Source: Aureobasidium sp. EXF-3400 (Eukaryota; Ascomycota; Dothideomycetes; Dothideales; Saccotheciaceae). Taken from it: 64,000 nucleotides of DNA. The number at the start of each line of letters is the position of its first letter. Position 1 is the stretch's first letter. The notes beneath the pieces were generated by a model. The model did not search any database. It was given only the letters and a program-made list of their open reading frames with translations, and was not told where the DNA came from. A program made the translations under genes and the position numbers. Below are positions 23,701 to 34,591 of the stretch, piece after piece. The stretch lies in contig SWBL01000222.1 of the NCBI GenBank assembly GCA_024195585.1, forward strand, positions 22,770 to 86,769, written 5' to 3'.

Positions 23701-24783
23701 ATGGCTGGCTCTCCTTCACCCAGAACTACTCGCTCCAAGGCACGACGCTCCACCATGTCTTCGCAAAAGTCCAACATCAAGACTTGGGCACGTCACCAGA
23801 AGCCTGTGGCTGCCCGCCTGACCAAGGAGAAGGCTCAGACCAAGGCCATTCCCCAGGCTGTTCCTTCTGTCCCCGCATCTCCCTACCACTACTCTGCTTT
23901 GATTCAAGCACAACTCACAAAGACTCACCAACAATCTCGTCTTGCTGCTCCTGCTGCTCCTTCGAGGCAACATGGCTCATCTTCTGAATCCTTCCGCTTC
24001 CTTGATCTTCCTGCCGAGATTCGTCTCATGATCTACGGATATGCAGTAACTGAAGCCGAACCTCTTTACATCGACACATTGGCTGCTCCTCCCGCCATCA
24101 CTCGCGTGTGTCGCCAGACCCGTCAAGAGGCACTACCTGTCTTCCTTGGCAGCAACTCTTTCATTACTCTCTTCAGCTCTGTTCCTGGCATGGATGCTAC
24201 CTGCCCTGAACCTTGCTGCCTTACCAAGTACACTACCTCATTCTCGCCTGCTTCCGAATCATGGCTCTGCACTCTCCCCCCTTCGCAACCTCTTATTCGC
24301 GACATGAGCTTCACTCTCCAGCCTTCCACCTGGGATGATGACTCAGAGCTCTCAGCAGACTTCCGCATGCTTGATGGAAAGCTTGCCCACGGCCCTGACT
24401 GCCCTTTCTGCGTCAACGGTTCAAACGGCAATGTCACTCCTATCTCTCTTTCACACCCTGCTGTACCCGAAAGCCTCAAGCTTTTGATGAGCCATGCTCA
24501 ACAGATTCACGACGCTGAACTCGACGCTGTCAACACTGTCCTTCAGTTTGGCAAGGGTCTCAGCCTCTACGACATCGTCGCCTTCACCAAGGCATTCACC
24601 GGTCCCAGCGAAGTCATCACTGCCAGACAATGCGACCAGCAACGTCTAGTCGAGCACTTCAGAGAGACGCTCGAGGAGTGGGACGCTTCCAAGGGCGATG
24701 CCAGATACGAGATCCAAGAAGATCTTAGACGTACCTCCGACGACCTTTGGTCCGAGAAGGAGAAGTGGTGCGGAGTCATGTGA
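23701..24783 (+). CDS. 2EXR/F-box-like domain protein
   Basis: Intronless, 360 residues from the ATG at 23701, the first in a frame that is open about 130 bp further upstream. Residues 1-95 are basic and low complexity (SPRTTRSKARRS, KEKAQTKA). The recognisable domain starts FRFLDLPAEIRLMIYGYAV and continues AITRVCRQTRQEALPVFLGSNSF. This is the pattern of the large fungal 2EXR/F-box-like family (LPxEIRxxIY...ICRQxRxE). Two cysteine pairs (CPEPCC and CPFC) may bind metal. F-box-like proteins often recruit SCF substrates, but for this fungal group the role is unproved. The gene stands alone between a 7.2-kb and a 3.9-kb desert. Confidence 0.75.
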   Translation: MAGSPSPRTTRSKARRSTMSSQKSNIKTWARHQKPVAARLTKEKAQTKAIPQAVPSVPASPYHYSALIQAQLTKTHQQSRLAAPAAPSRQHGSSSESFRFLDLPAEIRLMIYGYAVTEAEPLYIDTLAAPPAITRVCRQTRQEALPVFLGSNSFITLFSSVPGMDATCPEPCCLTKYTTSFSPASESWLCTLPPSQPLIRDMSFTLQPSTWDDDSELSADFRMLDGKLAHGPDCPFCVNGSNGNVTPISLSHPAVPESLKLLMSHAQQIHDAELDAVNTVLQFGKGLSLYDIVAFTKAFTGPSEVITARQCDQQRLVEHFRETLEEWDASKGDARYEIQEDLRRTSDDLWSEKEKWCGVM

Positions 24784-27700
24784 ATATCACATTTGTTTCA
24801 CTTGCATGTTGCTTTTTGTATAGCGCTGTACGGAGTTGAGGGCATTGGGATCATGGGACTGCTTTTTGGCCAATTGGGCTCACGATCAAGATGATGATGA
24901 TGATGATAACTACGAATACCTTTCTTGTCGATATTAGACACATTTCACGAACCAAATCTTTTACCATTACCTTTCTTTCCACATCGCAAGTGCTTGCCTC
25001 TCTTTGTCTTCTGCCTCTCAGAAATTCTACTTGGCGTGCAGCTCGAAGCTTATTAACCGGTCGGCACCATTATCCGTAGGTTGTGCCGTTTTTCTTGCTC
25101 ACCGCACTTTCCTCTGAGGCATGGCTATCCACTATCTTCTTGCGTGATACCGAGGTCGTTTGTGATACAAGCGAGAAATAGGTGAATGGCACCGAGTGGA
25201 CTGAAAACGGATTGACATGCGTCCGGAGTTTGGTAATACCGCATCATCGGCGGCTGTCAATGATAGGTATGCACAACAACGAACCTTCTTTCGTCAGCAA
25301 ATCTGGCGGCAGGAGATCAAAGTTTCCACTCCATCACCGATTGCCATCTAAACTCAACTTACTCGGACTTCAACTACACGGGACCTCGCTTTCGCTTGTT
25401 TGGTTGATCTTGGATGTTGATGTCCATGCATGTCTCAAGCAAGAGCTCAGCACAGCACGTGTTTTGGCGAAGGATCATCCTCAATGCTTCCATCCTTCCA
25501 AACACGCGAAGAAGGCGTGTAAGGCTATACATGTTTCACTGTATAACCGCAATGGACCAATGAAGGAAGTTGATCATCCGTATTCGCTTCTCAGCATTTT
25601 CACATGTCAGGACAACGTCTATCTACAAGAGTTCGCAGGTCACAGCGCTGTACGTGCTTTTTAGGTTAGGGAGATTGAGGATGGCTGTGGGTTCTCCGCT
25701 TGTTCGGCGTTCCAACAAAATTCTGAAGATGCCTCTTCTGTATCGATATAACCGTTTTCTTTCGCGTTCTGTGTTATCTTAATGCCAACCCTATGTTTAT
25801 GCTTGATCGAGCAAATCGATAAGGGCAGACTATCTACGCACGTATCTTGTAGTTCACAGGATGATCGCGATAGAATCGCAACAAGGCTTCTACGCTCAAA
25901 GTACCGAAACAGAAATGTCTGTGGTCAATCGCTTCGCTCAGAATTCTGGAAATGTTTCTCACTGTCGATCACTTTTGGTACTCTGTCTGTAACTTGCTGA
26001 TCTCAACAACTTTTTCTGCCTCGGTTGTTTGGTAATGGCACATGGTTGAAGCGAGAAATGTGTCTCTCTTCAGTGTCGATCATACCGGGTCCTTGGAGGG
26101 TTACATCTACGAAGACATCGAATTGTCCTAAATCCTACCTTCCAACGACCTTGACAAATATCGGTGCGATCAGAAAGTACATGCTTACGACTGACATCTT
26201 GGCCCAAGACGTCAATTTGCCTCTCTTCTCTGATGCACCAAATTCTGAAATTCGTTTTATTCGTAATCCGAACTGTTATGGCCGTTGACTGCCACTGACA
26301 TCTGTATACGCCGCCACTTACAAAATACACAACTTTGACTGCACTCAAATTCATACACGAACGCATCAATTGCTTTTTCCTATTGGACTTGACAGATGAT
26401 GCAATTCTTCCGAGTTTCCTTCCAGAAAACATGCAAAAGTCACACAAAGGGGTTCCTTCGTCATACCGTTTCCAGTTTGGCTGTATGCAGCCGTTTGAGA
26501 AGCCGCCGCCACTTACATACACAAATACTGTATTTTCTGCCTTTGCCTTCACCTTCTTCTCGCACACATGGCAATTGCTCTCGATTCAGTGACATATCCT
26601 TCGTTCCGCATACATCCTGACTCGGCAGGTGATAGAAGGGCCGACGTCATGTATACACCGAAGTTCGTCTCGCAAACAGCCGTTATTGCCTATGTTCCGT
26701 CTCCACCGATTTCTTGGAATGTTTCATCACATCGACATCGACATCGACATTCATTCTTCGATACACTTCTGGAAGATTTCTGGAGCCTTTTCAATGGTTC
26801 TTCTCGGAGTGCCACTGCGTGGGTATGGTTAATGCGATTGAGATAGCCGTTCAGTGGCCGTTGACTTGGCTTTTGGTGCATAACTACACTTTCTGTTCTG
26901 ACTCTGTTTTGCGCCTTCTGGAAGCCTTCTACCACTTGCGCGTAGACATGGCTTGATGAACAATAATCCTTCCAGCTCTGAGCTACACAAGTGAAGCCAG
27001 GTGTATCGTGACGACTGCCAACTTCTGGTTCTCGTTCGATAGTCTGGGATTGGTGTATCTCGGCGCATTGCTATCTCGTCCAGGATACGATTCAGTCGCA
27101 GACAACGATCCCTGTTGGAGGACTCAACTCAGAGGATTCGACTCAGAGGATCTGACTAAGAAGACCCAACTCACTCACTTCACATGCATATTGACTTTCA
27201 ACACAAGAGCTTCTCCACGTAAGGAACAAAAGGTCCGACTATACTGGTCATCAAAGCATACAGTCTCACTCGCGTTCAAGTTGCTTGTCGCCGTTGCCAT
27301 CATTCGTGTTTTCTCTTCCAAACATGCTTCCATTGCCTCTGGCGCCTCAATCTATACTTGCGCCTCAATCTATCCTTATACAGACTTCGAAAAAGTAGGG
27401 CCGACCTCTTATACCTTCGGACTTGGCCGAGTCGTTTGGCTGAACAGTTTGGCTGAAAGAGTTTATAATTCTGGTATCCGACCGTTGGCTGCATTTCCTC
27501 ATGGTGCTTGTGGGGAAGCAATTGGCAGAGACGTGTTTACTCCGCCATTAATCTAATAGGTGAGATACATGGATACTAGTCTGTCTTTAGTGGAGAAGCT
27601 TTGGGGATGTGAGTAGTGCTAATCTGCTCTTTAATACATGTGAATAGGAATAAGAAATGTCGGGTAGTGAGCATATGGTGAGAGTTATGTCTGAGAGGCA

Positions 27701-28697
27701 TTGCTCTTCAACCACAGCATAAATTCTGTACTGTTGTGAATTGGTGATACACAACGAGAATAAATGATATGAGGGTATGTTTACATTGCCATTGGTCTTC
27801 TTGTGTATTTCGATGTTGAGTCGGGGTGTTGAGTGAACATTGTTGTTTCTCCATTGCTGTTCGAAATCTCGATATTCCAAACCCGAAAAACATATACCAT
27901 GGTCGCATGGAGCACCTAAACAATGCAAAACTCATACACAACCAAGAGTATGTCACAAAGACATCTCTGATGTGATCTCAAAGTATTTGACTAAGCACAC
28001 GTCGTCGTATCGACATTTCTTTGTCAAAAGTGGTTGCTGAGGGTACGACCCTGTCACTATCTGTTCATTGGCCAGATGAAATCCAACAATTGACAGACCA
28101 TCAAGAAGCACTTCCATGGATAGAGTGGTAAAGAGATCAATAGGTATGATGATGGCATCCACAGATGCTAGGACCTCGCTATCTCAGGTCGCTCCCAGCT
28201 TCTCTCACCGACTCACGCAGCGATCGTGCAGATCATCAGGAGACAAACATGTTACAGTCAGGAATGTGGCTAAGGAGAACGATGTTGTACCAACTCTTAT
28301 AGATCCTCTCTATCTCCGAAGAGTATCGTGCATTCCCACAGCGATTTCCGATACCGCGTAGGGAGTTCCTTCCGATTCTGTCCCATCACTAACCCCATTC
28401 CTTCATGGCATGGTGGATACACGGGGATAATCAACCTCCATCCAGCACCGCGCAAGCAGGCGTATACGTGGTTCGCCAGGACTAAGGCTCGCATCTTCGA
28501 CATAACAATGCTCGTGCAAAAGCTGTTGGAGGGGAGAGGCCATTCCCGTCGTTCCTTCTTCATACAACCATGAAATGACGCACTCACACCGCAAACGCAC
28601 CACAAACTCCAGAATCCAGTTTCCCTTCCCTCTTCCACCTCTCCTCTGCTTATCCCATCCATACTTCTCTCACTCCCATCTGTCCATCGCGCTTCCA
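24784..28697. other. Gene desert of 3.9 kb
   Basis: No frame longer than about 180 codons and none with recognisable features. The longest (27008-27556 plus) has no motif and no neighbouring exon that I could join. An (ATG)6 microsatellite lies at 24891-24908. A short direct repeat (gcctcaatctatacttgcgcctcaatctat, written here as two overlapping 13-mers) lies at about 27344-27375. CpA/TpG are not depleted. Confidence 0.45.
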
Positions 28698-28952
28698 TCA
28701 TCCCTCCTTCACTTTCGTCTCTCCAGCAAGTCTAGCTCCACACATCCCCACACCCACCAGCACCACACCAACATTCGTAACAAACAGCCATGCTTTCATT
28801 GGAAAAGCCAAGTCGTAGGAAGAGATCCAATTGTTGAATGCAAAGAGAAGGAACAAGAGGATTATTGGAAGGGTAAAAGCGTTGTTCGCGAGTTTTTGAC
28901 GGAATGTAGTCGGTGATGTTTGGGTTGCGGGTGTTGATGTGGATGTTGACAT
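28698..28952 (-). CDS. Small membrane protein with two hydrophobic helices, unknown
   Basis: 84 residues from the ATG at 28952; an alternative start 105 bp upstream would add a tail that looks like untranslated sequence. After a Ser/Thr-rich N-terminus (MSTSTSTPATQTSPTTF) come RQKLANNAF, a helix (TLPIILLFLLFAFNNWI), a loop, and a second helix (LFVTNVGVVLVGVGMC). A short polar tail ends KVKEG. The size and two-helix hairpin suggest a small organelle or ER membrane protein. I do not recognise the family. It lies about 550 bp from the 3' end of the urea transporter gene, on the same strand. Confidence 0.5.
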   Translation of the reverse strand: MSTSTSTPATQTSPTTFRQKLANNAFTLPIILLFLLFAFNNWISSYDLAFPMKAWLFVTNVGVVLVGVGMCGARLAGETKVKEG

Positions 28953-29498
28953 TTTAGTGAATATGGGTTGGGTTGGTGTGATGAGTTTTTGTAATAGAGG
29001 AATTGGGATAGTAGAGGTTATGATATGGTGGTGAGAGCAGAGGTGGAAACAGTTCAATGGATGGAGTGGAAGTGGAAGTCGAGATACCAGAGTTCAGTTG
29101 TAGAGCGTTTTTGGGAAAGAGCACGCTAGGACGAAAGAGGAAGGAGCCTTTTGTGCTTATACCATTCTTTTCGTAACTCCTACATTTCTCTCACAAAGAG
29201 TCATACTAATATCTTGACTATCAAAAGGCACAGTGGTACCCAGACCAGAGATATATTCAGAGAGAGTCTAAATTATACCGCCTTTCGGTGGACACGACCC
29301 TATTTCTCAAGAGTATTGTGTATTTCTACAGATAAGCGTTGGAGACATTTGCACACGAGGAGGTTGTATTGAAGGTTTGCTCATAGGAAAGGGGTATATA
29401 CTTAATCATAGTTCTATCATAATAATCATCACATCTATCCTCCTTCCTCCTTCCTCTACCTCCAATTCCGTCTAATCACCCTGATGACCATCAACAAA
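28953..29498. other. Intergenic region, small membrane gene to DUR3
   Basis: About 550 bp holding the promoter of the small membrane-protein gene and the 3'UTR of the urea transporter gene. Short frames only; nothing recognised. Confidence 0.45.
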
Positions 29499-31685
29499 TC
29501 ACTCAGAATCCCTTACGGCAGCCTCGGCATCCCTCTCCTTCTCCTTATCTTGCATCTTCTCCTCCACAACCGCCGTCTCAGCAACAGTAGCCCTACCATG
29601 CGTGACCGGATGTTCCTTGCCCGTAACATCCAACCACATACTCTTAAAAGTCCTGAAAATAGTCTTCCTCCCCTCAAACACAGGATAAATACCCACACAA
29701 ACAGCCGTAACGAACAACCACAAAAAGCCCACAACAACCCATCCAGTGAAAAACTTCTTGGAGAAAATGTAGCCAGAACCATACATGGGCATTGGCCACA
29801 AGATCAGGAAACAGAGGATCAGGCAGACGGTGAGTGTGCGAGCGATCTTAGAGGCGCGGAGAAGGTGTTTTTGCTCTGCGGCTTCGGCGGCGAGGGATTG
29901 TGCTGTTTCGCCGTGGGCGCCGCCGGGGAGGAGTTCGGGGTCGATGTGGGCGGCGGCGGTGAGGTCTGAGTCGTCGGGGCGGCGGATTTGTTTCATGGAT
30001 TGCCAGTCGTATTTGCCGCTGCTGAAGACGAGGGAGAGTATGGGTACGGTGACCACGGGTGTGAGGAGAGCAACGACGTTCCCGACGAGCATTGGGTAGT
30101 TAGAGCCAGTGGCCTCGACGGAGAGATTTCCGTATTGGGATTTTGCTTGGACGAGCCAGCCGATGACTGCGCAGATCAGGGCAATAATGGGTGAAAAGGT
30201 TGCTGCAGCCCAGGACTGACGGTTCCAGAGCAGAGTCAGAGCGGCAGGTAACACACCACCGCCGATAATGCAACCCATCATCAAGTAGATGTATCCCATA
30301 CCGATTCCAGCGTAGTAAAGCCCAGTTGAGAAAGCAGCCATGATCAAGGCGTACACAATACAACTGATGTGACTCATGTAGATCAACTTCTTGCCATGGG
30401 CATCGGGGTTGATATAGGTGTTGTAGATATCGTATGTGAAGATACTCGACACGGCGATCAGCTCAGCAGACATGGCCGAGGTCACAGCCATGAAGATGAG
30501 CACCAGAGTCGCAGCGGCGCCTCCAGATCCTAAGAGAGCGACTGCGGCATTAGGAAGAACCAGACCAGCAGTGACATCTTCTGCTGCCATACGCAGAGGG
30601 AAGGTGGGGAACACGGGGTTGTTCTCGAGGGCCAGGGCTGCAAGACCCATGGTGGTAGCGCAGAGCCATGGAATCTATAAATTTATGTCAGTCAAAGTGA
30701 AGTGCTGAATGTAGATAGGAAGAAGCTCACAGCAAACCAGCATAAGCCTCCCATAATGTAACCAGGAAGAGCATGAACAGGCGAAGCAGCAATAGCCTTG
30801 TTCCAGTAACCGTTGTCAAGGTAGACAGTACCGAAGTTACCAACAAGGTTGATAACAAAGAAGATACCACCCTCACGGGACTTCATAGTGAGATAGCTTC
30901 CTTCAGCATTACCCTCAACAGGATGACGAGCTGAGGCCGCTAGAAGGGCATCATATACAGCGCTGGGGCTTCCAAGAATTTCGTTGGTCGAGTAAGCGGT
31001 AAAGGCAAATAGGAAGATGATGATCAAAATCACCACAGTGTGTACCCAATCAGTGATGAAGGTAGCCTTGATGCCTCCAAACATTGTGTATGCCACGACA
31101 CCGACTGGGAGTAGGAAACAAGCAGCCACAGGGTTCATGCCAGTTAGGTCCTTGATGACGGCACTACCGCCGGTCAACAGCATAGCGGTAACCAAGACAT
31201 TGGTCATGAGGCCGAAGACGATGAAGACACAATGAGTGATTCCTCCGTAGCGAGCACGAATGGCTTCCAGGAAGGTATGGGCATTGGGTGCTTTGCGTTT
31301 AAGCTCGATAGCTAGGGTCGCGAAGAGAATAACTTGTACTGTTGCACCCGAGGCGTACCAGAAAGGTCCAGAAACACCGTAGTTGTAAGCTACAGCAGAT
31401 GATTGCAGTCTAGAAGAATTGCATGTTAGCTTGCTCAAAATACGATGAATCGTAAGCCACTTACAGCGTAGCTGCCCATGTCCAGGATGAAACAACAGCG
31501 GCGGCCACGAGACCAGACTTGACACTTCTGCCAGCAGTAGAGAAGACCTCAGAGGTCTGTAATTCGTTGTTGTATCTTCGGAGTACCCAAGTGGTGAGCA
31601 TCATACCGAGTGCGAATAGAGCTCCAACACCTAGCACGACTCCATATCCTACTCCTTGGGATAGGACAGCGACTGATCCGGCCAT
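29499..31685 (-). CDS. dur3: Urea active transporter, sodium:solute symporter family
   Basis: Three exons (31685-31465, 31409-30731, 30674-29499) give 691 residues, the usual DUR3 length. The protein imports urea across the plasma membrane by cation (proton) symport. N-terminal helices ([20 protein letters not shown]) are followed by [21 protein letters not shown], the SSS-family signature region. Later come [51 protein letters not shown] and [20 protein letters not shown], and about 14-15 helices in all. The order and wording match fungal DUR3 proteins. The C-terminus is a charged cytosolic tail ([14 protein letters not shown]). The start could be three codons upstream (MHIMAGS). In other fungi this gene is under nitrogen control; no clear GATA cluster was mapped here. 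Confidence 0.93.
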
Positions 31686-32403
31686 GATGTGCAAGCAGGA
31701 CGATGAGGAACAAATTGATAATTGATTGTAAGAACGAGCGAGGACTATAAGGGCCTTATAGCAACCGTGAAAACAGCCGTTGTCCGGCTATACTCGTATC
31801 TTAACGCAAGTGGTATAATATAGAAGCCACCTCGAGAAGAAACCTCCGCGGCAAAAGGTGCTGTCAGCCATTTTTTATATGCGATCCGCACTGCAGGGTC
31901 TCTATCTCACATGGCACAATCTGAAGCACGACTGGGGTTGAGTAAAAAGTGATTCATAGTGAGATTGACATGAGCAGCGTTGTGGTTTGGGGTCGCTGAT
32001 AAGGGAAGCAATCTGGGGTTTGGGATCGGCATGCTTGTCGCTGATTGGCTCTGACAAACTCCCAACACTCTTCCCTTATCAGTGTGCGACATCGCGCTGT
32101 CTTTAACATCCACAAAACTGTTCTCCGTCCAGTAGAAATGGTAGAATCTTGCTCGATAAATTCATGTCATGCTATCTCTGCCTTCTCGTCTTGGCATGGG
32201 AAAGCAAACGTCGGATAGCGCATTTTTGACAGATTGTGGGGTGCTTACTCGATGTGATTGTCTCGTCGGCCGCCCGCGCCGACATGTCGTATCTGATCAT
32301 ATCTCTTTACAGAATGTCGACCCGACAGGCTGTATAACTTTCGAAGCTGATGCCGGCTGTACGCTTGCATGTCTCGGGTTCGTTCCGACGTCGGAGCATG
32401 TTT
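31686..32403. other. DUR3 promoter region and Rrg1 3' flank
   Basis: About 720 bp. The gene to the right is also on the minus strand, so this is one promoter plus one 3' end. No other gene or repeat was recognised. Several GATA/TATC cores occur (for example gataattgattg near 31714), which would fit nitrogen regulation of DUR3 but are also expected by chance. Confidence 0.4.
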
Positions 32404-33585
32404 CTATGCGTCCTTCCATTTCCACATGCCCAGCCAGCACTCGACTTCACTCAACTCCTCGCCGTGTCCATCACTCCAGTCATCGTAGCCAGTTTCTGTC
32501 TCCTCATGGAACAGTTCCAGACCAAGCTTGATCATGCGATTCTTGAGGTCGGCGCGCTCTTCAGCATAAGCCTCGCGAATGGGTATTTGGATCAGGACAC
32601 GAGCGTCGGGACCGTGAATAAGATGACAGCTGATTGTCTGTACCAGCCATTTGGGATGTTCTTTTGAGTATATAGGATCGGCAGAAACAATCAGAGGATA
32701 CTTTGAGCTTTCTTTTTCGGCGACAAGCGGGTTTGTTGATTTGTTCGTCTCTTCGGAATATATGATCTTTTCCGGTACTGTCCAGTCGAGGGTAGCAGCA
32801 CGGGCAGATCCTTTTCTCAACTCGATCATATCTTTGTTCGAGGCGATGTTTCGTTGAAGGTTCGGTACAATCTCAGGTAGGTCGGTCAAGAGCACATTTG
32901 CACCTAGCACAGCTGCTGCAGCAATACCGACGAGGCCTGTGCCTGCTCCTAGTTCCAAAATGGTCGCATTTTCATCCTTGCCAAACACCAGAGGAATGCG
33001 ATCGCGTAAAGTATGCCAGTTTCGAGCGAAGACGAAGGACGAGGCCCACGTCTTGAGACCAAGATTATCTTCTGTGAGAGCAGGCTCGTGAATGCTAACC
33101 TGTACGGTGGTGTCCTGTTCATGCGAACTAGTGATGACGGGCTTCATAGTGCTCGAGCTGTTCGTAGGATCGGCTGACAGGGGTATGCGGAACGAGCGAC
33201 TGATGTCACCCATTCCGGTACGACCAGAACGCTCACTCAAGCGTAATGAAGCAGAATCCCAAATCTTCTCTTTCTCTACGTCATCTTTGATCCAGTCCAG
33301 CGGGCTCGAGACGATTCGTGTGAGGTACTGAGGAACGCCGTTGGAGCTCACTTTGGGTTTGGATTGGGCGGTGGATTTGTCCCATGATTGGGGCTCGAGG
33401 CTGAGAAGGGCTAGGGTGTCTAGTAATTGCTGTGATGAAGGCTTGGTGTAAATTTGTGGAAGGTCTAGCACTAGAAGATTGTTAGAAAAGTGCGGTTGAC
33501 GGTTGTAGGGTGTCCTACCATCTAGGATGTCTTCTTCCTGGTCCGACTGGTGCGCAGCATGGTTGTCGGTAGTAGATTCGGACAT
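32404..33585 (-). CDS. Rrg1/EFM2-like SAM-dependent methyltransferase (Methyltransf_16)
   Basis: From the ATG at 33585 the preferred model has exons 33585-33519 and 33470-32404 (48-bp intron, 377 residues). The intron is a multiple of three without a stop, so the unspliced frame is also open (393 residues). Splicing gives DILDVLDLPQIYTKPS, which fits the family's N-terminus better. The seven-beta-strand methyltransferase core is clear: motif I ILELGAGTGLVGIAAAAVLG, then NVLLTDLPEIVPNLQRNI, then SADPIYSKEHPKWL. Relatives are fission yeast Rrg1 and budding yeast EFM2, which methylates translation elongation factor lysines. The exact substrate here is inferred only. The start codon lies 197 bp from the noc2-side genes' vps28 stop region, with vps28 immediately upstream on the same strand. 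Confidence 0.85.
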   Translation of the reverse strand: MSESTTDNHAAHQSDQEEDILDGRTPYNRQPHFSNNLLVLDLPQIYTKPSSQQLLDTLALLSLEPQSWDKSTAQSKPKVSSNGVPQYLTRIVSSPLDWIKDDVEKEKIWDSASLRLSERSGRTGMGDISRSFRIPLSADPTNSSSTMKPVITSSHEQDTTVQVSIHEPALTEDNLGLKTWASSFVFARNWHTLRDRIPLVFGKDENATILELGAGTGLVGIAAAAVLGANVLLTDLPEIVPNLQRNIASNKDMIELRKGSARAATLDWTVPEKIIYSEETNKSTNPLVAEKESSKYPLIVSADPIYSKEHPKWLVQTISCHLIHGPDARVLIQIPIREAYAEERADLKNRMIKLGLELFHEETETGYDDWSDGHGEELSEVECWLGMWKWKDA

Positions 33586-33677
33586 TTTGGCTGGTCGCGA
33601 AAGTGACGCTTTCAGATGGACAATTCTGGAGAAGGCGCGGAGACGCACAGACCAGGCCTTCCGAAGATCAACCATCC

Positions 33678-34394
33678 TTACTCGAGAGTCGATTTGAAGC
33701 CATCATATGCCAGGTTCATGTCGAACTGGAGCTCGCGTGCTTGATCGTCAGTAAGATCCTGAGCAGCGCGCATCTGATTGAGAGTGATGAGCCATTGTAC
33801 TATTTTGGCCTTGTTCTCAAAGTCCTGGTCTGTGACCTTGTTGACGGCCTGGATGGTTTCGACGAGGATAGGATGAAGCGTGTCCTTGGAAAGCATGTTC
33901 ATTTTGATAGCATCAAACAGAGTGATGAAGTTCTCAGAGGCTGATACGATGTGAGTGGCAGCAGCACCAGCTCCACTACCAGATGGAGCTCCAGGTGCAC
34001 GTGATGGGGCTTCTACAGTGGCTGGCAGACCAATCTTCAGACGATCAGAGGCACGAGGGACCTCGAGATTCCATTCCAGCTTGAAAGAGTCGAGGCTTCC
34101 GAAGGCTCTGGCGACCGAGTCATCTGCCAAGTTGGACTTGTATTGCTTTAGCAATCGGCTGCATGTGTCGGTATAGTCTGTCTCGGAAACCGAGTCTTTG
34201 AGAAAAGCCCTTTCAAGTGCTTCCAGAGTAACAATGATGCTGTATATCTCGGCCAGAGACTCGTAAAGGTCACGTTCGGCACTGTTGTTGGCAAGTTTGA
34301 GCTCCTCATCAACGTTGATAGTGGCTGAAAGAGTTGAGGTGGGAGTATAGCTGTACGGGGTTGGAGCATATGCCAGCTGCCGTTCGGCGTACAT
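33678..34394 (-). CDS. vps28: ESCRT-I subunit Vps28
   Basis: Intronless, 238 residues, the normal Vps28 length. The N-terminal half holds the ESCRT-I core-binding helices (NNSAERDLYESLAEIYSII, LEALERAF, DYTDTCSRLLKQYKSNL, and FKLEWNLEVPRASDRL). The C-terminal four-helix bundle, which contacts ESCRT-II, follows the linker (ENFITLFDAIKMNMLSKDTL, then ILVETIQAVNKV, AKIVQWLITLNQM, LQFDMNLAYDGFKSTL). Vps28 works with Vps23 and Vps37 in sorting ubiquitinated membrane proteins into multivesicular bodies. An Ala/Gly/Pro-rich linker (PSRAPGAPSGSGAGAAA) separates the two halves. It is divergent from noc2, with 197 bp between start codons, which must contain both promoters. Confidence 0.95.
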   Translation of the reverse strand: MYAERQLAYAPTPYSYTPTSTLSATINVDEELKLANNSAERDLYESLAEIYSIIVTLEALERAFLKDSVSETDYTDTCSRLLKQYKSNLADDSVARAFGSLDSFKLEWNLEVPRASDRLKIGLPATVEAPSRAPGAPSGSGAGAAATHIVSASENFITLFDAIKMNMLSKDTLHPILVETIQAVNKVTDQDFENKAKIVQWLITLNQMRAAQDLTDDQARELQFDMNLAYDGFKSTLE

Positions 34395-34591
34395 GTTGGC
34401 CGAGTATCACCGAGAAGACAGTTGTGTCGTTGGTAGAGAAGACGATGCGGGAAAGAGCGATGGACAGTCCGCATGTGATGGCGCTGCGGTGGCCTGTGCT
34501 CGGCTCGGCTTCTCCGCAGAATCAGTCTCAATCACTTTTTCCTGTGCCCTGTCTAAACTTTTTTTCCATCACCAGAAATAAATAACACAAC

